DNA of 64,000 nt from Comamonas sp. Y33R10-2 (GCF_019355935.1 NZ_CP079925.1:1674001-1738000), one strand, 5' to 3'. Positions 27,526 through 36,655 are shown, numbered from the stretch's first letter. Program-made: numbers and translations. Notes: generated from the letters alone by a model not told the origin.

Positions 27526-27984
27526 TTAGTTACCTTCCTTATTCGTGTTGCCAGCAGCGCCCGCTGCACCTTGCGGCTGACGATGCGCTTGTGCATCGCC
27601 GTCTTCGCCCACATACCGATTGCCTTCAGCCGAACGACCACCACCGACCATCATGGCGCGGTACTCGTCTTCGGTCATGCCGGTCATAGAGCCCGCCATT
27701 TGCTGGAAGCTCTTGCCGTCGGTCGAGCCGATCTTGGCCAGAAAATAAATATTGCCGCCCGTGCGCATGCACCAGTTCAGATCGCGCGCCAGCACGGCTT
27801 GCTTTTGCTCTTCCGTCATCGCCCACTCATCCAAGTAGGCGCGCTCATTGGCGCGAAAACGGTCACGGTTGTCGGCCTTCATCAGCGACATGCAAAACTG
27901 GTTGAGCCAGTAACCACGGCGCGATTGCTCGGCATCAAAAATGATGGTGCCGGGCACATCAAGATAAGGTTTTTCTAATGCCAT
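27526..27984 (-). CDS. pmdA: Protocatechuate 4,5-dioxygenase alpha subunit
   Basis: 152 residues, LigA family, mostly helical small subunit that covers the active site of PmdB. Recognisable segments are GTIIFDAEQSRRGYWLNQF, CMSLMKADNRDRF and LARDLNWCMRTGGNIYFLAK. The tail after ~125 is low-complexity Gly/Ala-rich and looks lineage-specific. It is immediately upstream of pmdB, with a GAGAGGAAAG-type ribosome-binding site before the ATG. Confidence 0.95.
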   Translation of the reverse strand: MALEKPYLDVPGTIIFDAEQSRRGYWLNQFCMSLMKADNRDRFRANERAYLDEWAMTEEQKQAVLARDLNWCMRTGGNIYFLAKIGSTDGKSFQQMAGSMTGMTEDEYRAMMVGGGRSAEGNRYVGEDGDAQAHRQPQGAAGAAGNTNKEGN

Positions 27985-28049
27985 AAAACTTTCCTCTCAA
28001 ACCTTGTCACAAGCAGGTCGCCCTGCCCTTAAAACTGGCGCAATCCAAA

Positions 28050-28147
28050 CCAAAGACACCGAGGAAGCGCCGCCGCGCACCGAGGGTGTCGTCCCCATCC
28101 CGATGCAACGCATCGAGAGAGGGGGAAGGCGCAAAACGCCTCAGGAG
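28050..28147 (-). repeat. GC-rich intergenic repeat, copy C, inside the pmd operon
   Basis: Reverse complement of the family at 15506 and 60342: on the minus strand CCTGAGGCGTTTTGCGCCTTCCCCC..., then GACGACACCCTCGGTGCG...TCGGTGTCTTTGG. It fills most of the pmdD-pmdA gap and starts at the pmdD stop codon. It is more diverged than copies A and B. It may fold in the polycistronic mRNA. Confidence 0.7.
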
Positions 28148-28152
28148 GTGCT

Positions 28153-29070
28153 TCAGACTTCTTCTGGCCAGTACAGGCGCATAGGGTTGTCCACCAGCAG
28201 CTTTTGCTGCAGCTCAGCCGTAGGCGCAATGTGGGGGATAAAGTCCACCAGCAGGCCGTCGTCAGGCATGTGATCCTTGAGATTCGGATGCGGCCAATCG
28301 GTTCCCCACAGCACACGGTCAGGGAATTCTTCCACCACGCGGCGCGCAAATGGCACAACGTCTTGATAGGCGTTTTGCTCGCCATCCAGCGCCTTGGGGC
28401 CGGTCACTGACAAGCGCTCAGGGCAAGACACCTTGCTCCACACATTTTGGTGCTCGCGCATGAATTTCAGGAATAGAGCGAACTCTTCGCTATCCACACC
28501 CTTTTCCACGTTGGGGCGACCCATATGGTCCACCACCACGGTGGTGGGCAGTGCAGTGAAGAAGTCCCACAGCTCAGGCAAGTCCACCGCTTCAAAGTAA
28601 ATCACCACATGCCAGCCCAGCTTGTTGATGCGGGCGGCGATTTCCATCAGCTCGTCCTTGGGCGTGAAGTCCACCAGACGCTTGACGAAGTTAAAACGCA
28701 CGCCGCGCACGCCGGCGTCGTGCAGCTCTTGCAGTTCCGCATCGCTAATCGAGCGCTTGACCGTGGCCACACCACGGGCCATGCCGCCCGAGGCCTTGCA
28801 GGCATCGACCATGGCTCGGTTGTCTGCACCGTGGCATGTGGCTTGCACCACCACGTTGCGGGCAAAACCCAGATGGTCACGCAATGCAAACAGCTGCGCC
28901 TTGCTGGCGTCGCAAGGGGTGTACTTGCGCTCGGGAGCGAAGGGAAATTCTTCACCGGGGCCGAACACGTGGCAGTGCGCATCAACAGCACCTGCAGGCA
29001 GCTTGAATTGGGGCTTGGTGGGGTTGGCGTACCAGTCCATCCAGCCGGGGGTCTTTGTGAAAGTGCTCAT
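28153..29070 (-). CDS. pmdD: 2-pyrone-4,6-dicarboxylate hydrolase
   Basis: 305 residues from ATG 29068-29070. Amidohydrolase superfamily, LigI type. It opens the lactone of 2-pyrone-4,6-dicarboxylate to 4-oxalomesaconate. The N-terminal AVDAHCHVFGPG holds the metal/active-site histidine pair region, VVQATCHGADNRAMV is conserved, and the C-terminal LWGTDWPHPN contains the catalytic Asp. An upstream in-frame start (29136) would add 22 residues from a tandemly repeated 21-bp sequence without family similarity. Confidence 0.94.
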   Translation of the reverse strand: MSTFTKTPGWMDWYANPTKPQFKLPAGAVDAHCHVFGPGEEFPFAPERKYTPCDASKAQLFALRDHLGFARNVVVQATCHGADNRAMVDACKASGGMARGVATVKRSISDAELQELHDAGVRGVRFNFVKRLVDFTPKDELMEIAARINKLGWHVVIYFEAVDLPELWDFFTALPTTVVVDHMGRPNVEKGVDSEEFALFLKFMREHQNVWSKVSCPERLSVTGPKALDGEQNAYQDVVPFARRVVEEFPDRVLWGTDWPHPNLKDHMPDDGLLVDFIPHIAPTAELQQKLLVDNPMRLYWPEEV

Positions 29071-29150
29071 AGCGAATGCGAAATGCAAAGTGCGGAATGC
29101 GATTGCGAAAGTGCAGCGGTGCACAAGGCACCGCAATACGTCAAAACGGC

Positions 29151-30137
29151 TTAATCCAGTGAGATATTGGCCTTGCGAATGACTTCGGCAAAGCGCTGGG
29201 TTTCAGCCTTTACGGTCGCCTTGAATTGTTCAGGCGTAGTGGGGAAAGGCTCATAGCCAAAGGTCTTGAACTTTTCAGCAAAGTCCTTGTCCTTGAGCAC
29301 TTCTGCCAAGTCTTTACGGATTTTGTCCGTGGTGGCATCCGACAGGTTAGGCGGGACAGCGATCACATTCCAGCCTGTGACTTCAAAGTCGCTAGGGCCA
29401 CCGGATTCAGCAACCGTGGGAATGTCCGGAAAATCAGCCGAGCGCTTGGGAGCGGTAAACGCCAGCAAGCGCAGCTTACCCGCGCGGTACAACGGACCCG
29501 CTGTACCAGCGCTGCCCAAGGCAAAGTCAATATCACCGGTAGACACCGAGGTGTAGAGCTGCGTGGTTTCCTTGAAAATCACATGCTCCATCTGCGTGCC
29601 GGTCACGCCTTCGAGCAGCTCAGAGCCCAAATGCACAGGGTTGCCCACGGACCAAGAGCCGTAGTTCAGCTTACCGGGGCTGGCCTTGGCATCTGCAATG
29701 ATTTGGCCCACGGTTTTGTACTTGCTGTTGGTGGCAACCGTGAAGAAGAAGTGCGTTTTAAACAGCGGCAAAGCGATCTTGAAATCCTTTTGCGCGTCGT
29801 AAGGCAGCTTCTTGAACAAGGTCGGGTAAGCGGCCAAGTGGACGTTATCGAGCACCAGCAAGTCCGTGCCGTCTTTGGCGCCGCGCTTCCAAGCTTCAAT
29901 GGCGATGAAGCCATTACCACCGGGGCGGTTTTCCACCGTCACAGGCTGCCCCCACAGGCGCGACAGCTTTTCAGCCGTTACGCGGGCCACACCGTCAGGG
30001 CCACCACCGACCGGGAAGGGGGTAATGATGCGCACCGGCTTGGTGGGAAAGCTTTGTGCCTGCGCCTGCGCAGAAAAACTGCCAGCCGCAGCTGCATAAG
30101 CCAAGGTCAAAACGGCACGACGCATTGTAAATTTCAT
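29151..30137 (-). CDS. Bug-family tripartite tricarboxylate transporter receptor within the pmd operon
   Basis: 328 residues from ATG 30135-30137, preceded by AGGAGGAGAC. Signal peptide ~1-28 (ending SAQAQAQ), then the Bug/TctC fold: FPTKPVRIITPFPVGGGPDG, ENRPGGNGFIA, a conserved LNYGSWSVGNPVHLGSELL middle, and a C-terminal LAEVLKDKDF. These periplasmic proteins bind carboxylates for TctAB permeases, and no TctA/TctB gene lies in the window. Placement between the aldolase and hydrolase genes suggests a protocatechuate-related aromatic acid ligand, or a signalling role. It lacks the usual length anomalies and seems functional. Confidence 0.9.
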   Translation of the reverse strand: MKFTMRRAVLTLAYAAAAGSFSAQAQAQSFPTKPVRIITPFPVGGGPDGVARVTAEKLSRLWGQPVTVENRPGGNGFIAIEAWKRGAKDGTDLLVLDNVHLAAYPTLFKKLPYDAQKDFKIALPLFKTHFFFTVATNSKYKTVGQIIADAKASPGKLNYGSWSVGNPVHLGSELLEGVTGTQMEHVIFKETTQLYTSVSTGDIDFALGSAGTAGPLYRAGKLRLLAFTAPKRSADFPDIPTVAESGGPSDFEVTGWNVIAVPPNLSDATTDKIRKDLAEVLKDKDFAEKFKTFGYEPFPTTPEQFKATVKAETQRFAEVIRKANISLD

Positions 30138-30201
30138 AGTTGTCTCCTCCTGCCAAAAAAACCGTTGAATGAATGAAGCGTTCAATAAACGAAGCGTTGA
30201 T

Positions 30202-30885
30202 TTAATCGATGTAGCGCAATCCAGCGGCCGCCAAGGGCTCGCGCATCTTGTACATATCCAGACCCAAAATGCCCGAGGCCAGTTTGTCACGCTTCTCGCC
30301 TTCAAAGCTTTCACGCTTTTGAGCCGCGACCAGCACCTCGGCAGCGCGAGCGGCAGGCACGCAGACCACGCCGTCGTCGTCAGCCACGATCACATCACCG
30401 GGGGTGACGAGCATGCCGGCGCAGACGATAGGAATGTTGACCGAGCCCAGCGTCGCCTTGATGGTGCCCTTGGAAGAGATGGCTTTGCTCCACACGGGGA
30501 AGTCCATCTCTTGCAGGGTCTTCACATCACGCACACCGGCATCAATGATCAAAGCGCGCGCACCGCGGGCTTGGAAGCTGGTGGCCAGCAGGTCACCAAA
30601 ATAACCATCGGTGCATTCAGCAGTCACTGCAGCGACGACGATGTCGCCGGGCTGAATTTGCTCAGCCGCCACGTGCATCATCCAGTTGTCGCCGGGCTGC
30701 AGCAGCACGGTGATGGCCGTGCCAGAGACTTGCTTGCCCGCGAAGATGGGGCGCATATAGGGCTTGAGCAAGCCGACGCGGCCCATGGCTTCGTGCACGG
30801 TGGCGGAGCCCAGAGCGGCCAGGCCATCGGCAGCAGCGCGATCTGCGCGCTGGATATTGCGGTAAACGACGCCGAGTTCGTACAT
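30202..30885 (-). CDS. pmdF: 4-carboxy-4-hydroxy-2-oxoadipate aldolase
   Basis: 227 residues, RraA-like class II (metal-dependent) pyruvate aldolase, LigK/HMG-CHA aldolase family. It cleaves 4-carboxy-4-hydroxy-2-oxoadipate to pyruvate and oxaloacetate, the last step of the pathway. Family segments are [49 protein letters not shown] and [11 protein letters not shown] (Arg/Asp of the active site), then [18 protein letters not shown]. Confidence 0.94.
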   Translation of the reverse strand: MYELGVVYRNIQRADRAAADGLAALGSATVHEAMGRVGLLKPYMRPIFAGKQVSGTAITVLLQPGDNWMMHVAAEQIQPGDIVVAAVTAECTDGYFGDLLATSFQARGARALIIDAGVRDVKTLQEMDFPVWSKAISSKGTIKATLGSVNIPIVCAGMLVTPGDVIVADDDGVVCVPAARAAEVLVAAQKRESFEGEKRDKLASGILGLDMYKMREPLAAAGLRYID

Positions 30886-30916
30886 GAGATACCTCTTTGC
30901 TTAGACGTGATTGAAT

Positions 30917-31014
30917 CAAAAAAGAGAGCTACTAGTCCTTGCTTTGCATCAATTTCGAAATGATTGAAGGCTTAAAGCAATGAACTACTAAGACTAGCTG
31001 CTCCTCTTTTTATA
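30917..31014. repeat. Paired dispersed repeats forming a long imperfect hairpin
   Basis: The 131-bp pmdE-pmdF gap contains two arms, AAAGAGAGCTACTAGTC and GACTAGCTGCTCCTCTTT, on either side of an inner inverted pair (CATCAATTTCGAAATGATTG). Both arms belong to the 'TAGCTACTAG' family. In the pmd transcript this would fold into an extended stem. Confidence 0.55.
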
Positions 31015-31016
31015 AA

Positions 31017-32045
31017 TTACAGGCCCTTGGCCTTGAGTGCCGAATCCAGACGCGAGAACACGCGGCGGGCATTGCCTTCGTACACGGCGTGCTTTTCTTC
31101 AGCCGTGAGGTTCTGCGTCGCTTCGATGTAACGCTTGGTGTCGTCGTAGTAGAAGCCGGTTTGCGGGTCGATACCACGCACGGCGCCAATCATTTCGCTG
31201 GCGAACAGAATGTTCTTGGTCGGAATCACTTCGGTCAGCAAGTTGATGCCGGGCTGGTGATAGACGCAGGTGTCAAAGAAGATGTTGTTGAGCAGATGCT
31301 CTTCAAGCAGCGGCTTTTTCATCTCTTGCGCCAGACCACGGAAACGGCCCCAGTGGTAAGGCACTGCACCGCCGCCATGGGGGATCAGGAACTTCAGTGT
31401 GGGGAAGTCCTTGAAGATATCGCTCGTCAGGCATTGCATGAAGGCGGTGGTGTCCGCATTCAGGTAGTGCGAGCCGGTGGTGTGAAAGCAGCTGTTGCAG
31501 CTGGTGGACACGTGAATCATCGCGGGGATGTCGTACTCCACCATCTTTTCGTAGATGGGGTACCAGCTCTTGTCGGACAGCGGAGGCGAAGTCCAGTGGC
31601 CGCCCGATGGATCGGGGTTGAGGTTGATACCAACGTTGCCGTACTGCTCAACGCACTTGACCAGCTCGGGGATGCAAGTCGCTGGGTCTACGCCGGGCGA
31701 CTGAGGCAGCATGGCTGCAGGAATGAAGTAGTCGGGGAACAGCTCGCTGACGCGAAAGCACAGCTCGTTGCAGATAGCGGCCCAAGTGCTGGACGTCTGA
31801 AAGTCACCAATGTGGTGAGCCATGAACGAAGCGCGGGGGCTGAAGATAGTCAGGTCCGAGCCGCGTTCTTTCATCAGCTTGAGCTGATTGGTCTCAATCG
31901 TTTCGCGAATTTCGTCATCGCTGATCTTCAGCGAAGAAGCCGACGGAGCCTGGCTCGGGTCCTTGAGGCCCGCAATCTGCAGATCACGCCAAGCGCCTAA
32001 CGCGGCGGGGGCTGTGGTGTAGTGACCGTGTACGTCAATAATCAT
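31017..32045 (-). CDS. pmdE: 4-oxalomesaconate hydratase
   Basis: 342 residues, amidohydrolase-2 superfamily, LigJ type. It hydrates 4-oxalomesaconate to 4-carboxy-4-hydroxy-2-oxoadipate. The N-terminal MIIDVHGHYTTAP carries the His-x-His metal motif. GVDPATCIPELVKCVEQYGNVGINLNPDPSGG and LIPHGGGAVPYHWGRFRGL are conserved in LigJ proteins, and NILFASEMIGAVRGIDP is near the C-terminus. It follows pmdK by 39 bp and precedes pmdF. Confidence 0.94.
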   Translation of the reverse strand: MIIDVHGHYTTAPAALGAWRDLQIAGLKDPSQAPSASSLKISDDEIRETIETNQLKLMKERGSDLTIFSPRASFMAHHIGDFQTSSTWAAICNELCFRVSELFPDYFIPAAMLPQSPGVDPATCIPELVKCVEQYGNVGINLNPDPSGGHWTSPPLSDKSWYPIYEKMVEYDIPAMIHVSTSCNSCFHTTGSHYLNADTTAFMQCLTSDIFKDFPTLKFLIPHGGGAVPYHWGRFRGLAQEMKKPLLEEHLLNNIFFDTCVYHQPGINLLTEVIPTKNILFASEMIGAVRGIDPQTGFYYDDTKRYIEATQNLTAEEKHAVYEGNARRVFSRLDSALKAKGL

Positions 32046-32084
32046 CTTGAAGCTCCGTCAAAAGTAATATTTGTTGATCAAAAT

Positions 32085-33491
32085 TTAGTGCCCGCCACCC
32101 AAGCCGGCGAGCGACTTTGGTGCGCCACCGGCATAGCGGTTCTTCACCAGCAAAGCCAAAGCAGCAATCACGCCGGGGATAGCGACCACGATGAAAACCA
32201 TAGGCAGCTCTACATGGCGACGTGCCAGCTCTGCCACCAAGAAAGAACCTGCGATACCGCCAAAGCGGCCAATGCCCAGCATCCAAGACACACCGCTGGC
32301 GCGGCATTCTGTGGGGTAGTACTCAGCCGCCAAGGCTTGCATGGACGACTGCGCGGCATTCATCAGCAAACCAGCCACGAACACTGCCGCCACCAGCGAA
32401 CCCACGCTGCCGCCCAGCACCTGACCGATAAAGGCCACGCCCAAGCTGGTCAAAAAGTAGCCTACCGCAATGATCAGATTGGCATTCCAGCGATCCATCA
32501 GCAGTCCCACAAAAATCGCGCCCACACCACCGAGCTGGAACAGCGCTGCAATCACCGCCGCTTGGCCCGCAGGCACGCCCGCTTCTTTGAACAGCACAGG
32601 CATCCAGTTGACGAGGCCATACACAATGACCAAGCCCATGAAGTACGTCACCCACAGCGACAGCGTGCCCACCAGATACTTTTGCGAGAACACTAGGCGC
32701 AGACCCTGAGGGCCTTGCTTTGCTTCAGCCGCGCGCTGGGCGTTATCGTCCAGCACAAAACGCGTGGCGTTGCGGGTGCTGGCAGAAATACGGGCCATCA
32801 CCTTGCGCACGCGGTCTGCCGAGTAGCCTTTGAGCACCATGAAGCGCACCGATTCGGGCAGCATCACGATCATGATGACGGCCAAGATCAAGGGAATCAC
32901 GCCGCCCACAATCAGCAGGCTGCGCCAGCCGAAATGCGGAATCATCCACGCAGCAATAAAGCCGCCCATGGCCGAGCCAATGGGAAAGCCGCAGAACATG
33001 CAGTTGGTGATGAAAGAGCGCTTTTTGTCTGGGCAGTACTCGTTCATCAGCGTGATGGCGTTGGGCATTGCAGCGCCCAAACCCAAACCGGTGATAAAGC
33101 GCCAGATGGTCAAGCCCTCAAGACTATGCACCAGACCGGAAACAATGGACGCACCGCCCATCACCACGGCAGCAATGATGAGCACGGTTTTGCGGCCAAT
33201 CCGATCAGCCAGTGGGCCGGCGGACAAGGCACCAAACGCTAAGCCAAACAAGGCCGCGCTGAGCACAGGCCCGAGGTGGGATTTATCAATACCCCATTCG
33301 CTTAACAGCGATGGCGCAATAAAGCCGATGGCTGCGGTATCAAAGCCATCGAGTAAAACGATCAAAAAGCACAGGGCGAAAATCACCCATTGAAAGCCCG
33401 AAAAAGGGCTCTCGTTGAGCACGGTTTGTACGTTCACGACACCAGATTCAGTGCTCTGGTCAGTATTCTGTGTAGTTGATTGCGAAGTCAT
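32085..33491 (-). CDS. pmdK: MFS aromatic acid/H+ symporter
   Basis: 468 residues with about 12 membrane segments, AAHS family like PcaK. FALCFLIVLLDGFDTAAIGFIAPSL is the typical first helix with the conserved Asp. GPLADRIGRKTVLI is the MFS signature between helices 2 and 3, and RFITGLGLGAAMPNAITL is helix 4. By position it imports protocatechuate or a related aromatic acid into the pmd pathway. It heads the catabolic genes, with 172 bp separating it from the ModA-like gene upstream. Confidence 0.9.
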   Translation of the reverse strand: MTSQSTTQNTDQSTESGVVNVQTVLNESPFSGFQWVIFALCFLIVLLDGFDTAAIGFIAPSLLSEWGIDKSHLGPVLSAALFGLAFGALSAGPLADRIGRKTVLIIAAVVMGGASIVSGLVHSLEGLTIWRFITGLGLGAAMPNAITLMNEYCPDKKRSFITNCMFCGFPIGSAMGGFIAAWMIPHFGWRSLLIVGGVIPLILAVIMIVMLPESVRFMVLKGYSADRVRKVMARISASTRNATRFVLDDNAQRAAEAKQGPQGLRLVFSQKYLVGTLSLWVTYFMGLVIVYGLVNWMPVLFKEAGVPAGQAAVIAALFQLGGVGAIFVGLLMDRWNANLIIAVGYFLTSLGVAFIGQVLGGSVGSLVAAVFVAGLLMNAAQSSMQALAAEYYPTECRASGVSWMLGIGRFGGIAGSFLVAELARRHVELPMVFIVVAIPGVIAALALLVKNRYAGGAPKSLAGLGGGH

Positions 33492-33663
33492 ATCAGTTAT
33501 CTCAGTTGCCTCTCTTTGTCGCCTCTATCTCCTGTCCGCGGCTGGCGCCAAAGCCTTAAAGGCTCCTGTACGTCGTCACGAAGGGCTTTGACTGCCCTTT
33601 TGCTAGATCAGGCAGCGCCAAGGTCTAAGCCAGGCTGCTGCCCTCATCAATTTCTTCAATTCT

Positions 33664-34359
33664 TTAGTTCACAGGGTCCATGCCTTGGCGGCGCTTGGCC
33701 TCGGCCGCTTCAGGCGAAGCCATAAAGGCCAGCAGTCGCTGCACAGCATCGGCGTTGGCAGAGCCAGTCACCACTGCTGCAGAAAAAACGGTATCAATCG
33801 CAATCGCCTCTGGCAGTGAGCCCACGATCTGAATGCCCGCCACATGAATCAACTCGCTAAGCTGCTGAAAGCCCAGCGCCACCTCACCGGAGGCAACCAG
33901 CGAGCCCACCGGCACGCCTGGGCGAGCCTGAACAATGCGCGGCTTGATTTCATCGGCAATGCCCCAGCGCTCAAACAGCTTTTGCAGCGCAACGCCGCTA
34001 GGGCCGGTTGAATAACCAATGGTGGGGGCTGTCAGCACAGCGGCGCGCACGCCCTCTTCTGTGCTGATATCGGGCAGTTGCGCGCCAGCGTGTACTGCCA
34101 CGGCGGTGCTTGAAAGAACCAGATCCACCTTGCTGCCTGAAATCACTCGGCCAGCGGCCTGCAACTTATCGATGGCACCTGATGCCAGAAACACCACGTC
34201 AAAAGCTTCATCGCCGCTTTGCACGCGCTGTGCCGCATCCACACCGCCCACAGATTCGATCTCTACCTGCTCGCCGCCTTGCGCTGCCCAAGCGGCACAC
34301 AGATCTGCCAGCACTTGGCGTGTGGCCATGGACGAAATGCCGTTGAGAGGTGCGCTCAT
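33664..34359 (-). CDS. ModA-like substrate-binding domain protein lacking a signal peptide
   Basis: 231 residues from ATG 34357-34359, chosen because AGGAG lies 8 bases upstream; a longer start at 34404 is possible. The fold pattern resembles periplasmic molybdate-binding ModA proteins: ATRQVLADLCAAWAAQ, DVVFLASGAIDKLQAAGR, IGYSTGPSGVALQKLFERWG, VASGEVALGFQQLSEL. No export signal precedes it, so it is probably cytosolic. It lies upstream of pmdK on the same strand. ABC permease genes are absent. It could be a ligand sensor for the pmd genes or an orphan binding protein; no function can be asserted. Confidence 0.75.
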   Translation of the reverse strand: MSAPLNGISSMATRQVLADLCAAWAAQGGEQVEIESVGGVDAAQRVQSGDEAFDVVFLASGAIDKLQAAGRVISGSKVDLVLSSTAVAVHAGAQLPDISTEEGVRAAVLTAPTIGYSTGPSGVALQKLFERWGIADEIKPRIVQARPGVPVGSLVASGEVALGFQQLSELIHVAGIQIVGSLPEAIAIDTVFSAAVVTGSANADAVQRLLAFMASPEAAEAKRRQGMDPVN

Positions 34360-34571
34360 GCTGATGTCTCCTAAGGGGTCGTGCATGCCCTGCCTATCAG
34401 TCAAGCCAAGGCAGCCAACATGCCATCAAAATCAATCTGTCTATTGTCGGCACGCTTGCCTACACCCACCAGAGTGACACCCCGCTAGCAGCTATGCTAT
34501 TTTCATATAGCAAAGTGCTTGCTTATTCCATGAATAGATAACTATAAAAAACGCGAAAAACCATTAAAGGC

Positions 34572-34612
34572 AAAAGGCTTATTGCTATTAATTAAATAGC
34601 AATAAGCCTTTT
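34572..34612. terminator. Bidirectional terminator with 18-bp stem
   Basis: AAAAGGCTTATTGCTATT and its exact complement flank a 5-base loop (AATTA). The A and T runs at both ends suit termination in either direction. It lies between the His/Arg-rich secreted protein gene and the ModA-like gene. The rest of the 34360-34681 gap holds only a partial copy of the 'TAGCAGCTA' repeat at 34484-34520. Confidence 0.8.
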
Positions 34613-34681
34613 CAGATGCGCATAAGCAACAGAAAAATTAGTGGTTAACCCCTAACTCAGCCGTAAGCCTGTGCAAGCGTC

Positions 34682-35194
34682 TTAGTCATCATGGCGTCCG
34701 TGGCCTCGACCATGACCGCGTCCTCGATCATCATCATCGCGGCGGTCCCAATCACGACGCTCGTGGCGATCATGGCGACGCTCCTCACGCTGCCAATGGC
34801 GATCATCGCGGCGCTCATGCTTCCAGTCTCGCCCGTGATGATGCTTAGGCCCCTTGTCACGCCAGCGCGATGGAGCGTCTCGCAAGAAATACACAGGGCG
34901 ACCGCAGGCCTGATACCGGCTGCAATGCCGACGCCAGTCACGCGCGTGGCCCGGCGGCACCCACATATACATAGGCTCTACCTGCGGCCCTCTTGAGCCT
35001 TGAGCACCCCACATCGGCTGGGCATACACCAGCGGCGGCGGCGCGGCATTGCCAATATTGATTTGGCCATACACGCCCGGAGCCAACTGCCCAGAGATGG
35101 TGCTGCTGATATAGGCCTGAGCCTGAGCAGCACCGGCTGCGCAAACCAGCAAAAAGGCCGCCACGCCGCGAGTCAAAGAAAGGCGCTTAAACAT
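34682..35194 (-). CDS. Exported protein with His/Arg/Asp-rich tail
   Basis: 170 residues from ATG 35192-35194, preceded by GGGGAGACAT. Signal peptide ~1-26 (ending AAQAQA), then a short mature domain (YISSTISGQLAPGVYGQINIG, ~27-47) and a Trp/Cys-containing middle (WVPPGHARDWRRHCSRYQAC). The last ~65 residues are a charged repeat dominated by Arg, Asp and His (RDDRHWQREERRHDRHERR). Similar short 'YXWxRHC...CGxPV' proteins are common in Comamonadaceae. The tail suggests metal or polyanion binding, which is inference. A longer start at 35269 lacks a signal peptide. Confidence 0.75.
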   Translation of the reverse strand: MFKRLSLTRGVAAFLLVCAAGAAQAQAYISSTISGQLAPGVYGQINIGNAAPPPLVYAQPMWGAQGSRGPQVEPMYMWVPPGHARDWRRHCSRYQACGRPVYFLRDAPSRWRDKGPKHHHGRDWKHERRDDRHWQREERRHDRHERRDWDRRDDDDRGRGHGRGHGRHDD

Positions 35195-35578
35195 ATGTCT
35201 CCCCAATAAATACAAATTGCCGTGGGCAAGCAAAATCGCGCCTAGATTCAAAAACGCTTCTAACATCAACGCACGAGACCTTGGTTTGGCTGACCGATCA
35301 CGACCCTTTGACGTAATCAGTCAGTCAATGGGCCATTTTTGGCGCAAAGCAAATCGCATTGGCAATGAATTTGCAATGAGAGTGCATCCATCTCGCGATC
35401 AAAAAAAACCTCTCACCCCACTCGTTTTTTCGCGGCCGATAATAGAGCTCTGCCGTGCGATTATCAAAGTCGTGTCAGGGCCTGCACTAGCACTAGCGCG
35501 ACCCTAGCGCCACCCCATCGCGCTGCCACCTCCATCCAACCCAGCACTATTGCTGCTGCAAGTCGAATTTTTACTACC
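35195..35578. other. Divergent intergenic region before selD
   Basis: 384 bp with no gene. It must hold the promoters of the secreted protein (minus) and selD (plus). No clear operator, hairpin or repeat was recognised. Confidence 0.4.
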
Positions 35579-36655
35579 ATGAACGCCACCACCTCTCAAA
35601 ACACTACCCCACCCGCATCTCCGCGCCTGACTTCGCTCTCCCACGGCGGTGGCTGTGGCTGCAAGATTGCGCCCGGTGTTCTGGCAGAGTTGCTGGCCAA
35701 AAGCAATGTGCCCAAGCAGTTCTTCCCGGATCTATTGGTCGGCACAGAAACCGCTGATGACGCTGCCGTCTACAAGATCAATGACGAGCAAGCCATTGTG
35801 GCAACGACGGATTTTTTCATGCCCATCGTTGATGACCCCTATGACTTTGGCCGCATTGCTGCGACAAATGCGCTGTCGGACATTTATGCCATGGGCGGCA
35901 CGCCGTTGATGGCGCTGGCGATTGTGGGCATGCCAATTAATGTGCTGCCCCACGATGTGATTGCCAAGATTTTGGAAGGCGGCGAATCGGTGTGTCGCGA
36001 TGCAGGCATTCCTTTGGCCGGCGGTCACTCGATCGACTCGGTCGAGCCTATCTACGGCTTGGTAGGTATCGGCATCGTCAACCCCAAGCAAATGAAGCGC
36101 AACGCCGATGCCAAAGCCGGCGATGTACTGATTTTGGGCAAGCCCTTGGGTGTTGGCATTCTGTCTGCCGCGCTCAAAAAGAATCTACTGGGCGAAGATG
36201 GCTACCGCGCTATGGTGGGCGCGACCACACAGCTCAACCGCCCCGGCGCTGAACTCTCCAAGCTGGACGGCGTGCACGCGCTCACCGATGTGACCGGTTT
36301 TGGTCTGCTCGGTCATGGCCTGGAGCTTGCGCGCGGCGCCCAGCTCAGCGCGCACATTGACAGCAGCAAGCTGCCTGTCTTGCCCGGCGTTCAGGCTTTA
36401 GCTGAGCAAGGCGTGATCACCGGCGCATCGGGCCGCAACTGGGCCTCGTATGGTGAACATATTCATCTGTCATCAGCCGTCAATAGTGCCCAGCAAGCTC
36501 TGCTGACCGACCCTCAAACGTCGGGTGGCCTGCTGGTTTCATGCTCACCTGAATCCGTTGAACAAGTATTGAAAGTTTTTGCCGACGGCGGCTTTGCCGA
36601 TGCGGCAGTGATCGGCCGCATGGAGGCTGGAGAAGCCAAGGTCTTCGTCGCCTAA
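35579..36655 (+). CDS. selD: Selenide, water dikinase (selenophosphate synthetase)
   Basis: 358 residues. It makes selenophosphate from selenide and ATP. The N-terminal loop LSHGGGCGCKIAPG has Cys at the position that is Cys or Sec in the family, with the essential Lys three residues on. DDAAVYKINDEQAIVATTDFFMPIVDDPYDFGRIAATNALSDIYAMGG carries the metal and ATP-binding Asp residues (shown in parts: VATTDFFMP, DDPYDFGRI, LSDIYAMGG). The C-terminal TDPQTSGGLLVS is diagnostic. No selA, selB, selenocysteine tRNA or tRNA 2-selenouridine synthase gene is seen nearby. Confidence 0.96.
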   Translation: MNATTSQNTTPPASPRLTSLSHGGGCGCKIAPGVLAELLAKSNVPKQFFPDLLVGTETADDAAVYKINDEQAIVATTDFFMPIVDDPYDFGRIAATNALSDIYAMGGTPLMALAIVGMPINVLPHDVIAKILEGGESVCRDAGIPLAGGHSIDSVEPIYGLVGIGIVNPKQMKRNADAKAGDVLILGKPLGVGILSAALKKNLLGEDGYRAMVGATTQLNRPGAELSKLDGVHALTDVTGFGLLGHGLELARGAQLSAHIDSSKLPVLPGVQALAEQGVITGASGRNWASYGEHIHLSSAVNSAQQALLTDPQTSGGLLVSCSPESVEQVLKVFADGGFADAAVIGRMEAGEAKVFVA

